Shown here: positions 1 to 5,152 of the stretch, piece after piece | Position numbering within the stretch: position 1 is the first letter of the stretch | How the letters are laid out: each line of letters starts with the position of its first letter | DNA from: Nitrospira defluvii | Lineage (GTDB): Bacteria; Nitrospirota; Nitrospiria; Nitrospirales; Nitrospiraceae | Direction: 5' to 3' | DNA length: 5,152 nucleotides | Assembly (NCBI GenBank): GCA_016199015.1 | Contig: JACQHN010000315.1 | Span: 1 to 5,152, forward strand | Notes under the pieces: model-generated | Database searches by the model: none | What the model was told of the DNA's origin: nothing | What the model saw: only the letters and a program-made list of their open reading frames with translations | Position numbers and translations under genes: made by a program

Positions 1-203
1 GCAATGACCAGCCCGTACAGAGCGATCGCCTCGACCAGCGCGAATCCGATCCACATGTACTTGCCGACGCGGCCTTCCGCTTCCGGCTGCCGAGCCACGG
101 CCTCGATCATTTTCCCGAAGATGTACCCGATTCCCACACCGGCTCCGGCGAATCCCGCCGCCGCCAATCCCATGCCCACCAACGCTGCTGCTGCTGCATC
201 CAT
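1..203 (-). CDS. atpE: F0F1 ATP synthase subunit c (partial, C-terminus beyond left edge)
   Basis: This is the proteolipid of the membrane rotor ring, which carries protons across the F0 sector. The 67 visible residues form an Ala/Gly-rich first helix with GxGxGxG at 20-26, the polar loop RQP at 38-40 that contacts the F1 stalk, and the second helix with the ion-carrying carboxylate Glu58 in FALVEAIALYG. The residues matching the Na+ ligands of Ilyobacter-type rings are Ile25 (for Gln) and Ala59-Ile60 (for Ser-Thr), so proton coupling is inferred. The ATG at 203 is supported by good Shine-Dalgarno sequence just upstream. The gene follows atpB with a 35-base gap, as in a standard F0 operon. 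The frame is still open at position 1, where only the end of the second helix is missing. Identity is very secure from motifs and neighbours. Confidence 0.96.
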   Translation of the reverse strand, partial: MDAAAAALVGMGLAAAGFAGAGVGIGYIFGKMIEAVARQPEAEGRVGKYMWIGFALVEAIALYGLVI

Positions 204-209
204 TGTTTG

Positions 210-219
210 TCCTTCCTCC
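210..219 (-). promoter_or_regulatory. Ribosome binding site of atpE
   Basis: On the minus strand the sequence reads GGAGGAAGGA and ends six bases before the ATG at 203. Both GGAGG (215-219) and AAGGA (210-214) can pair with the 16S 3' end. It is the strongest Shine-Dalgarno element of the three atp genes here, which agrees with the high copy number of subunit c needed per complex. The link to translation level is inference. Confidence 0.75.
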
Positions 220-238
220 CTTATGTAGACAACGCGAC

Positions 239-988
239 TTAGTGTGCGTGCTCGCTATGACCGTGCAGGGTAACCGCGTCCCCTAGATACACACAGCTCA
301 GCACGGTAAAAATATAGGCTTGAATAAACGCAATGCCGACCTCGAGTCCATTCATCGCAATCGTAAAGGCGAACGGCAGCCATCCGATCAGTAACCCGCC
401 GCTGATTGCCAACCCGAACAACACGCCTAGGATGACGTGGCCCGCGGTCATGTTCGCAAACAAACGCACGGCCAGCGAGATGGGCCGTGCCAGCTGGCTG
501 ATCAATTCGATCGGGATCATCAACGGCAAGAGCCAGCCCGGGGTTCCAGGCGGCACGAGGATGCCGAGAAACTTCACCCCGTGCAGGGAAAACCCGAGCA
601 CCAGACTCAGCCCGTACATTCCCACGGCAAACACCGCTGTTACAATGATTTGGCTGGTGACGGTATACGACCCGGGGATCAACCCAATGAGGTTGGCAAA
701 GAGAATAAAGAGAAACAAGGTGGCGATCAGCGGGAAATATTTCATGCCCGGCTCGCCCATCGTATCCAAAATAATCCCACGAATGAACTCGACGATGAGT
801 TCGGCCATGTTCTGCAACTTGCCGGGGACCAATTTGCGAGCCGCTGCGGCGGAGATCATCAGAAAGGCCACCAAGCCCACCACCACCCACATGAGGATAA
901 CGGCTTTGTTGATGGAAATATCGATCCCGGACGGAACCAGCGGAATCAGCTCGTGCAATTCAAAGGCATGTAGGGGACTTTCTTCCAC
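239..988 (-). CDS. atpB: F0F1 ATP synthase subunit a
   Basis: This is the stator subunit that forms the two proton half-channels against the c-ring. The 249 residues (E. coli: 271) contain several hydrophobic segments, roughly at 28-48, 85-105, 111-133, 150-165, 186-206 and 208-235. The signature is SLAVRLFANM (171-180): Arg175 matches the essential E. coli Arg210 and Asn179 matches Asn214. Gln223 matches Gln252. Where E. coli has Glu219 and His245, this protein has His184 and Glu216, the reciprocal arrangement known from mitochondrial and many bacterial a subunits. The tail holds four His in its last eight residues. The start is GTG (986-988): AAGGA lies five bases upstream at 994-998, and the N-terminus MEESPLHAFELHELIPL fits the family. 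The gene lies 30 bases after the AtpZ-like gene and 35 bases before atpE, so one operon is likely. Confidence 0.97.
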   Translation of the reverse strand: MEESPLHAFELHELIPLVPSGIDISINKAVILMWVVVGLVAFLMISAAAARKLVPGKLQNMAELIVEFIRGIILDTMGEPGMKYFPLIATLFLFILFANLIGLIPGSYTVTSQIIVTAVFAVGMYGLSLVLGFSLHGVKFLGILVPPGTPGWLLPLMIPIELISQLARPISLAVRLFANMTAGHVILGVLFGLAISGGLLIGWLPFAFTIAMNGLEVGIAFIQAYIFTVLSCVYLGDAVTLHGHSEHAH

Positions 989-993
989 GATGA

Positions 994-998
994 TCCTT
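994..998 (-). promoter_or_regulatory. Ribosome binding site deciding the GTG start of atpB
   Basis: AAGGA on the minus strand sits five bases before the GTG at 986-988. No in-frame ATG with comparable spacing competes, so the GTG is chosen as the start. Confidence 0.65.
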
Positions 999-1018
999 TT
1001 TCGCTCAGTCGATTCTGG

Positions 1019-1237
1019 TTAACTCTGCCATCGCTGCGCCGATCGATAGGCACTCCGAACACCGGCTGCAGCCCCCAACCCCAACCCCATCACCATTCCC
1101 CATGGAGTGGAATCGAGCAGATAGGTGTCGACGACCCAGCCCAGGCCTCCTCCGACGATCAACGCAGCAAGCAGTTCCGTCCCAATCCGGACAGCCTGTC
1201 CGAGCCCCGCATATAACGGATCCTGAGAGGGGGGCAT
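1019..1237 (-). CDS. atpZ: AtpZ/AtpI-family F0F1 ATP synthase-associated membrane protein
   Basis: This is a small membrane protein encoded first in the atp operon. Members of the AtpI/AtpZ families have been linked to c-ring assembly and to Mg2+/Ca2+ transport, and the role is still debated. From the ATG at 1237 it has 72 residues. A short soluble head (MPPSQDPLYAGLGQAVRIGT) precedes two hydrophobic helices: one around ELLAALIVGGGLGWVVDTYL, and a second around WGMVMGLGLGAAAGVRSAY with a basic end. The first helix, its Gly-rich run followed by an Asp (GWVVDTYL), and the SAYR-like end are typical of the family. The frame stays open to an ATG at 1303, which would add 22 residues (94 in all). 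I prefer 1237 because a promoter -10 candidate overlaps the 1303 ATG and the extra residues do not look conserved. Neither start has a clear Shine-Dalgarno sequence, so the start is uncertain while the family call is firm. The stop is 30 bases before atpB. Confidence 0.82.
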   Translation of the reverse strand: MPPSQDPLYAGLGQAVRIGTELLAALIVGGGLGWVVDTYLLDSTPWGMVMGLGLGAAAGVRSAYRSAQRWQS

Positions 1238-1301
1238 CACATACTCATGCGCGGCACTCTTCAGCACAATGTGAGAGAGTGCACCCATCGGCGGGCGCGC
1301 C

Positions 1302-1331
1302 ATTCAAGCAAATTCGCTGGGGCCTTGTCAA
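1302..1331 (-). promoter_or_regulatory. Candidate sigma70-type promoter of the atp operon
   Basis: The minus strand has a perfect -35 box TTGACA (1326-1331), an 18-base spacer and a -10 candidate TTGAAT (1302-1307; four of six matches). Transcription would begin near 1295, giving a leader of about 60 bases before the ATG at 1237. The -10 box overlaps the upstream in-frame ATG at 1301-1303, so that ATG could not be used from this promoter. The call comes from consensus matching only. Confidence 0.4.
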
Positions 1332-1345
1332 GAAGTTGGCCCGCT

Positions 1346-1373
1346 ATGACCCAGCCGCTCGATGCGGTATAGT
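1346..1373 (+). promoter_or_regulatory. Candidate sigma70-type promoter of the pabB-pabC pair
   Basis: The plus strand has a -10 box TATAGT (1368-1373; five of six matches), with a weak -35 ATGACC (1346-1351; four of six) 16 bases upstream. Transcription would start near 1380, downstream of the first in-frame ATG at 1362 and upstream of the ATG at 1413. The site lies back to back with the atp promoter candidate. A small hairpin (GGGTG 1383-1387 with CACCC 1391-1395) would fall in the leader; I assign it no role. Confidence 0.4.
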
Positions 1374-1412
1374 CTTTTTCTCGGGTGCCACACCCCCGTG
1401 AAGCATAGGGTC

Positions 1413-2897
1413 ATGACGTCTTCCTCTGATAGGGCATTTCTCAGCGGACCACCGCAACCGTTGGTGGTGGTGCGACCACAACCGAACGCCGACGCGTTCG
1501 ATCTCTATCGGCGACTGGCGAGGCCGGACCGTCCTTCCTTTCTCTTGGAAAGCGGCAACGGCACCAGCGCAACCGCGCGTTATTCATTTTTCGGAAGCGA
1601 TCCGTATCTCACGCTGTCGGGCCGCGCGCTAGCGTACCAGATCGAGACTGCCGACCAAGTCCGAACCTACAACGGTTCCGCCTTTCAGGCCCTCCAACGG
1701 GCACTGGCCGATTCGACCATCGCAAAACCTGACGGCCTGCCGCCGTTTTTTGGAGGCGCCGTCGGATACCTGGGGTACGATCTCGTCCGCACCTTCGAAT
1801 CACTCCCCACTCTGGCCGCCGACGATCTCCACCTTCCAGACCTGCACATGGTCTTTCTGGATCTCGTGGCCGCCTTGGATCATCAGACTCGCCTCCTGTA
1901 CCTGATGTACTGCCCGCCCTTATCACGATTCCAGGCGGAGCCTCGGGACAAACTCTATCGCGAAGGCTGCGACCGGTTGGCCGAATTGGAGGCGCGCTTG
2001 ACAAGTCCGGTCGTTCCCCGCGCCTCGTCACCCTGGCCTGAGCATGCGACCTTTGTCCCTAGCCAATCACGTGAGGCCTATAAGGCTCGCGTCCGGCGAT
2101 GCCAAGAGTACATCGCAGCCGGCGACATCTATCAGGCGAACCTTTCTCACCGCTTTACCCTCGATCTGCGGAACGCGGCTTCGAATCCTGGATCCGACGG
2201 GTACGCAGCTAAGCTCTATCGCCGCCTTCGCCGCCTGAATCCCTCTCCGTTCGCTGGACTCGTACGATTCAATGACATCAGCCTCGTCAGCTGCTCCCCC
2301 GAACGGCTCGTGCAACTGACCGGCTCAGAGGCCAGCATCAGGCCTATTGCCGGCACCAGGCCGCGAGGTGTCGGTCAGGAACAGGACCAACAGCTGTGCG
2401 CCGAGCTCATCGCGAGCCCCAAAGAACGCGCCGAACATGTGATGCTAGTGGATCTCGAACGCAATGACCTTGGGAAGGTCTGCCGGTACGGCTCGGTTCG
2501 GGTCGATGAGTTCATGACCGTCGAACAATATTCTCACGTCAGCCACCTGGTGTCCGACGTGACCGGCACCCTACAACCAGGCACGTCGCCGCTTGACCTC
2601 GTGAAGGCCGTATTTCCCGGCGGCACCATCACCGGCGTACCAAAACTCCGCTGCATGGAGATCATCGAGGAGCTGGAGCCGGTACGACGCGGACTCTACA
2701 CAGGAGGGTTGGGATACTTCAGTTGGAGCGGCGACCTGGATTTGAACATTTTGATTCGGACCCTTGTCCTGACCAAGAACGGCGGGTACCTGCAAGTCGG
2801 CGCCGGCATTGTGGCCGACTCAGATCCCGACCGTGAGTATGACGAAACGCTCGCCAAAGCGGGTGCATTTTTCAAAATATTGGAGGCTGGCCGCTGA
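1413..2897 (+). CDS. pabB: Chorismate-utilizing component I: aminodeoxychorismate synthase (PabB) or anthranilate synthase (TrpE) type
   Basis: The protein aminates chorismate, using ammonia normally supplied by a PabA/TrpG glutaminase. From the ATG at 1413 it has 494 residues; an ATG at 1362 would add 17. Numbered from 1413, the N-terminal domain holds LLES (44-47), matching the Trp-binding motif of TrpE. The C-terminal chorismate-binding domain holds GDIYQANLSHRF (237-248), SPERL (295-299), RPIAGTRPRG (310-319), AEHVMLVDLERND (340-352, His342 being the catalytic His of the family), FPGGTITGVPK (401-411) and AGIVADSDPDREYDETL (464-480). PIAGT is the TrpE form, where E. coli PabB has PIKGT with a nucleophilic Lys. 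FPGGTITG is closer to PabB than to TrpE (FPAGTxSG). The class IV aminotransferase-fold gene that follows favours pabB. The superfamily is certain, the exact reaction is not. The 1413 start is preferred because the promoter candidate lies between the two ATGs; its Shine-Dalgarno (AGGG, two bases away) is poor. Confidence 0.8.
   Translation: MTSSSDRAFLSGPPQPLVVVRPQPNADAFDLYRRLARPDRPSFLLESGNGTSATARYSFFGSDPYLTLSGRALAYQIETADQVRTYNGSAFQALQRALADSTIAKPDGLPPFFGGAVGYLGYDLVRTFESLPTLAADDLHLPDLHMVFLDLVAALDHQTRLLYLMYCPPLSRFQAEPRDKLYREGCDRLAELEARLTSPVVPRASSPWPEHATFVPSQSREAYKARVRRCQEYIAAGDIYQANLSHRFTLDLRNAASNPGSDGYAAKLYRRLRRLNPSPFAGLVRFNDISLVSCSPERLVQLTGSEASIRPIAGTRPRGVGQEQDQQLCAELIASPKERAEHVMLVDLERNDLGKVCRYGSVRVDEFMTVEQYSHVSHLVSDVTGTLQPGTSPLDLVKAVFPGGTITGVPKLRCMEIIEELEPVRRGLYTGGLGYFSWSGDLDLNILIRTLVLTKNGGYLQVGAGIVADSDPDREYDETLAKAGAFFKILEAGR
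2882..2886 (+). promoter_or_regulatory. Ribosome binding site of the class IV PLP enzyme gene, inside the end of pabB
   Basis: GGAGG lies ten bases before the ATG at 2897 and within the last codons of the upstream gene. Together with the one-base stop/start overlap (TGATG at 2895-2899) it indicates translational coupling of the two proteins. Confidence 0.7.
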
Positions 2898-3778
2898 TGT
2901 GGGTGTTTCTGAACGATCGTTTCGTGCGCAAAGAAGAAGCCGTCGTCTCGGTGTTCGACCACGGATTCTTGTACGGTGATGGAGTCTACGAAACCATTCG
3001 TTCCTACGGACCGCGCATCTTTATGCGCGACCAACACCTGGCCCGCCTCCGGCGCTCTGCCGAAGCCATCGGGCTGCAGATCCCCATTCCGCTCTCGCAA
3101 TGGCCGGACCTGCTCCATGCGGCCATGCGCCGCAATGAGGTCGGCAACGATCGTCTAGATGCCTATCTCCGCATCACCGTGTCGCGCGGTGAAGGGGAGA
3201 TCGGGTTGGACCCCAGTCTCTGCCCCCGCCCCACGGTAGTCATCATGACGAAGGCGCTCCAGCCACTTCCGCCGGCCCTCTCGCGCGACGGAGTCGCTCT
3301 GACCGTGGCCAAGACCAGACGGAATCTGCCCGAAGCGCTGTCTCCTCAGATCAAAGCCACAAATTTTCTCAACAACATTCTCGCAAAACGCGAGTCGATC
3401 GCGGCCGGCACCTTCGACAGTCTCCTTCTGAATTGGAAAGACGATGTGACCGAATGCACGATCAGCAATCTCTTTTTCGTGTCAGGCCGGACGCTACACA
3501 CCCCGGCACTGGACTGCGGCATTTTGGACGGCATCACACGGACCATCGTCATGACCCTGGCACAAGAGGAGGGAATGCCCGTCGAAGAGGGCCACTATCC
3601 GCTCGCGGTCCTTCGCCAGGCTGATGAATGTTTTTTGACCAATACCACGATGGAAATCATGCCGGTCACCCGGGTCGAGGCCGTTTCCATCGGCAATGGC
3701 CTGCCAGGCCCCCTGACTCGCCGACTTCAAGCGCTCTTTGCTGCGAGCCGCACGCGATTTCTCGAGTCTGCTTTGTAG
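2897..3778 (+). CDS. pabC: Class IV (fold-type IV) PLP enzyme, probable aminodeoxychorismate lyase
   Basis: This 293-residue PLP-dependent enzyme belongs to the family of branched-chain aminotransferase (IlvE), D-amino acid aminotransferase and 4-amino-4-deoxychorismate lyase (PabC). Visible landmarks are FDHGFLYGDGVYETIR (20-35), the SRGEGEIGLDP loop (96-106), the PLP-binding Lys153 in QIKATNFLNNILAK, Glu187 and the following serine and asparagine in ECTISNLFF (187-194), GILDGITR (208-215) with PLP phosphate contacts, and FLTNTTMEIMPV (246-257). The catalytic set looks complete and the length is normal. The ATG shares one base with the preceding stop and has GGAGG upstream, so the two proteins are probably made together. 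The pairing makes PabC, which releases pyruvate from aminodeoxychorismate to give 4-aminobenzoate, the best guess. The sequence alone does not rule out IlvE or D-amino acid aminotransferase activity, and such enzymes are often bifunctional. Family confidence is high; substrate confidence is moderate. Confidence 0.85.
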   Translation: MWVFLNDRFVRKEEAVVSVFDHGFLYGDGVYETIRSYGPRIFMRDQHLARLRRSAEAIGLQIPIPLSQWPDLLHAAMRRNEVGNDRLDAYLRITVSRGEGEIGLDPSLCPRPTVVIMTKALQPLPPALSRDGVALTVAKTRRNLPEALSPQIKATNFLNNILAKRESIAAGTFDSLLLNWKDDVTECTISNLFFVSGRTLHTPALDCGILDGITRTIVMTLAQEEGMPVEEGHYPLAVLRQADECFLTNTTMEIMPVTRVEAVSIGNGLPGPLTRRLQALFAASRTRFLESAL

Positions 3779-3930
3779 CACCATCGACCATTAACATCAG
3801 TCTTATTAGTCAGTTACATCGCCAATACCAGTTGCGAGCAGAGGCACGGGGTTTTGACAGGTAGGGGGTCCGATGCTACGGTTATACCAGCGGAACTGGA
3901 AACCAAGCACTCACCGGACTCCCAAGCCAG
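3779..3930. other. Intergenic region between the PLP enzyme and lytic transglycosylase genes
   Basis: This 152-base stretch is more AT-rich in its first half. I see no convincing intrinsic terminator after the 3778 stop. The only notable signals are a perfect TTGACA at 3854-3859 and a G-run followed by an ATG at 3873, each treated separately. Confidence 0.5.
3854..3882 (+). promoter_or_regulatory. Weak candidate promoter of the lytic transglycosylase gene
   Basis: There is a perfect -35 TTGACA at 3854-3859, but at the usual 17-base spacing the -10 is only TACGGT (3877-3882; three of six matches). A better TATACC at 3883-3888 sits 23 bases away, which is too far. The gene needs some promoter here if it is not read through from upstream, so this is recorded at low confidence. 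Confidence 0.22.
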
Positions 3931-4596
3931 ATGACCCATTTCAGCCGAACAACTCAGGTCCTGTGGGTCACCGCGACCCTGCTCCTGACCGCACTGCCAG
4001 CCCGGGCGGACGTCTATCAGTACATTGATGCCAACGGCACCATCTCTCTCACCAATGTCCCAAATGATCCGCGATATCGACGTGTCGTTTCAGAACTCCC
4101 TCGTTCGCGCAGCGTCATCTCCGACGGTGAATTGGAACCGGTCATTGCGCGACATTCCCGAGCCCATCGTCTCCACCCAGCCCTGATCCGTGCCGTGATC
4201 AAAACAGAATCCGACTTTGACCCGTTGGCGGTCTCACGCGCCGGAGCCATCGGGTTGATGCAGCTGATGCCGCAGACCGCTGTGCGCTTAGAGGTGCGGG
4301 ATTCGTACAATCCGGATGAGAATATCGGCGGGGGGACGAAGTATTTGCGGCAACTGCTCGACCGCTTTGACGGAAATTTGCCTCTGGCCTTGGCCGCCTA
4401 CAATGCGGGAGAACATGCCGTGGAGCGCTATCAGGGGCTTCCTCCGATCGCGGAAACCAGGCAATATGTCAAAAAAGTCCTTCGGTACTATCGAACCTTC
4501 CTTATGAACGACCGGCTTTCCTCCTCCCGGTCGTACCGCTCACAGGCGCTTGGGGCGCAAGCACGAGGTCTCGCTCCTTCGGTTGCCTCCCGCTAG
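3931..4596 (+). CDS. Secreted lytic transglycosylase (SLT domain) with N-terminal DUF4124-like segment
   Basis: This 221-residue murein-cleaving enzyme is predicted to act in the periplasm, cutting peptidoglycan with formation of 1,6-anhydro-muramyl ends. Residues 1-26 look like a Sec signal peptide: polar start, hydrophobic core LWVTATLLLTAL, and A-R-A before Asp27. Residues 27-44 (DVYQYIDANGTISLTNVP) resemble the start of DUF4124, a short segment common in proteobacterial envelope proteins. The SLT/GH23 domain covers about 68-189: catalytic Glu93 in ESDFDPLAVS, GAIGLMQLMPQTA (105-117), the Asn-containing AAYNAG (155-160) and ETRQYVKKVLRYY (175-187). The last 30 or so residues are Ser/Arg/Ala-rich, outside the domain, and overlap nadB on the other strand. 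The start at 3931 has no good Shine-Dalgarno sequence, but an in-frame stop at 3862 and no other upstream ATG leave it as the best choice. It resembles small single-domain Slt-type enzymes; I assign no specific Mlt name. Confidence 0.92.
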   Translation: MTHFSRTTQVLWVTATLLLTALPARADVYQYIDANGTISLTNVPNDPRYRRVVSELPRSRSVISDGELEPVIARHSRAHRLHPALIRAVIKTESDFDPLAVSRAGAIGLMQLMPQTAVRLEVRDSYNPDENIGGGTKYLRQLLDRFDGNLPLALAAYNAGEHAVERYQGLPPIAETRQYVKKVLRYYRTFLMNDRLSSSRSYRSQALGAQARGLAPSVASR

Positions 4597-5152
4597 CCTG
4601 ATCGGACAACAACAACTGGCTGTGCTGTCGCCATCCTGACCGATTGGCCTCGGCAAAATCTGACCGATAGTGGGCCCCGACGCTGTTCTCCCTCCATAGG
4701 GCCGCATCCGTGATGCAGCGTGCGACTTGCACCATATTTTTCACCTCAAGGGCCGCCCGCGAGGCAAACGGCTTCGTCAGCAGGCGCATCCAGCGCGCGA
4801 GTTGTGCGGAGGCACTGATCAACGAATCCCCTGAACGCACCAGCCCCACCTTCCCCCACATCAGGCGGCGAAGTGAACTCCTGAGCTTCTCCGGATCGTC
4901 GAAATTCGCCGGCCGCCCCTGTTCGAGATCTTCGACGGCGGGCATGTCGACCGGACCGGCGAATCGTCCCGCATGGGCCACTGCGGCCTGAGCCGCACGC
5001 ATGCCAAAGACCAGCCCTTCCAGCAAGGAGTTGCTGGCCAAGCGATTCGCGCCATGAACTCCGCTGCAGGCAACCTCTCCGGCAGCAAACAGGCCGGGCA
5101 GCGTCGTCGCGCCCTTCACATCCGTCCACACACCGCCCATCATGTAATGCGC
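4502..5152 (-). CDS. nadB: L-aspartate oxidase, C-terminal part (5' end beyond right edge)
   Basis: This FAD enzyme oxidises L-aspartate to iminoaspartate, the first step of de novo NAD synthesis, whose product is used by quinolinate synthase NadA. The visible 216 residues begin at AHYMMGGVWTDVKG, whose His matches the E. coli active-site His351. Next comes the FAD-binding end GLFAAGEVACSGVHGANRLA followed by SNSLLEGL; the Arg of GANRLAS matches E. coli Arg386. The C-terminal helical domain follows, with RRLMWGKVGLVRS and the conserved close SVGAHYRSDF. The Met codons at 5138-5143 are internal to the protein, not a start, because the frame remains open to the window edge. After GWRQHSQLLLSDQ the protein has a tail of about 31 residues (Arg/Pro/Gly-rich) that lies wholly inside the overlap with the convergent transglycosylase gene and looks unconserved. 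NadB versus succinate dehydrogenase flavoprotein is settled by the GxHGANRLASNSLLE context and this C-terminus. Confidence 0.95.
   Translation of the reverse strand, partial: AHYMMGGVWTDVKGATTLPGLFAAGEVACSGVHGANRLASNSLLEGLVFGMRAAQAAVAHAGRFAGPVDMPAVEDLEQGRPANFDDPEKLRSSLRRLMWGKVGLVRSGDSLISASAQLARWMRLLTKPFASRAALEVKNMVQVARCITDAALWRENSVGAHYRSDFAEANRSGWRQHSQLLLSDQASGRQPKERDLVLAPQAPVSGTTGRRKAGRS
4508..4534. repeat. Perfect 8-bp inverted repeat in the convergent gene overlap
   Basis: ACGACCGG (4508-4515) and CCGGTCGT (4527-4534) are exact reverse complements around an 11-base loop. The repeat lies four bases before the nadB stop on the minus strand, and about 60 bases before the transglycosylase stop on the plus strand. 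Neither strand has a T-run after the stem, so it is not a standard intrinsic terminator. It could still slow polymerase or protect 3' ends of both convergent transcripts. The structure is seen directly; the role is inference. Confidence 0.4.

Noticed and set aside
184..198. Short GCT/GCA triplet run at the start of atpE
   Set aside because: It codes the Ala run at the N-terminus of subunit c. Alanine runs are normal there, and it is too short to call a functional repeat.
333..1022. Long open frame (229 codons) on the plus strand across atpB, and another at 437-973
   Set aside because: Both lie opposite a clear atpB. The translations show no recognisable domain and their composition follows the reversed codons of a membrane protein gene.
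1609..2031. Open frame of 140 codons on the minus strand within the pabB-like gene
   Set aside because: It is antisense to a well conserved enzyme, rich in Arg/Gly/Pro as expected of GC-rich shadow frames, and has no family features.
3785..3825. Possible terminator after the class IV PLP enzyme gene
   Set aside because: The repeated AGTC elements (around AGTCTTATTAGTC) are direct, not inverted, and no GC stem with a T-run follows.
4746..5129. Open frame of 127 codons on the minus strand in another frame within nadB
   Set aside because: The NadB frame holds all conserved motifs. This one is Arg/Gly-rich and has no recognisable motif.
1..5152. tRNA, rRNA, CRISPR, insertion sequence or phage-defence features
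   Set aside because: No repeat-spacer pattern, no transposase-like protein and no tRNA-like cloverleaf was seen. Nearly all sequence is explained by housekeeping genes.

Overview
The window carries six protein-coding genes, two of them cut by the window edges, and no RNA genes, mobile elements or CRISPR arrays that I can see. The sequence is moderately GC-rich and densely coding. The style of the F0 genes, the aspartate oxidase and the pab-like pair suggests a Gram-negative, Nitrospira-like (Nitrospirota) bacterium. That assignment rests on impression, not on a marker gene. The lytic transglycosylase has a signal peptide, which fits a diderm envelope.

Left part (1-1303, minus strand): the start of an F-type ATP synthase operon, read right to left as an AtpZ/AtpI-family small membrane protein, atpB (subunit a) and atpE (subunit c, running off the left edge). 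The residues of subunit c point to proton rather than sodium coupling. Subunit a has the essential Arg and shows the His/Glu exchange relative to E. coli. Any remaining atp genes would lie outside the window.

Middle (1304-3778, plus strand): a short divergent intergenic region with a candidate promoter for each direction, then a two-gene unit. Its first gene is a chorismate-using component I enzyme (PabB/TrpE superfamily). The second is a fold-type IV PLP enzyme whose ATG shares one base with the stop of the first. The simplest reading is a pabB-pabC pair making 4-aminobenzoate for folate, but the chorismate enzyme carries the PIAGT active-site form usual for anthranilate synthase, so its product is not settled from sequence. 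No glutamine amidotransferase partner (PabA/TrpG) is in the window.

Right part (3779-5152): a 152-base intergenic stretch, a secreted lytic transglycosylase with an N-terminal DUF4124-like segment (plus strand), and, convergent with it, the C-terminal part of L-aspartate oxidase NadB (minus strand, 5' end beyond the right edge). The two genes overlap tail to tail by 95 bases, and a perfect 8-bp inverted repeat lies inside the overlap.

I see no clearly new biological system here. The points most worth a second look are the mixed PabB/TrpE signature, the convergent overlap with its hairpin, and the start-site and promoter question of the atp operon.
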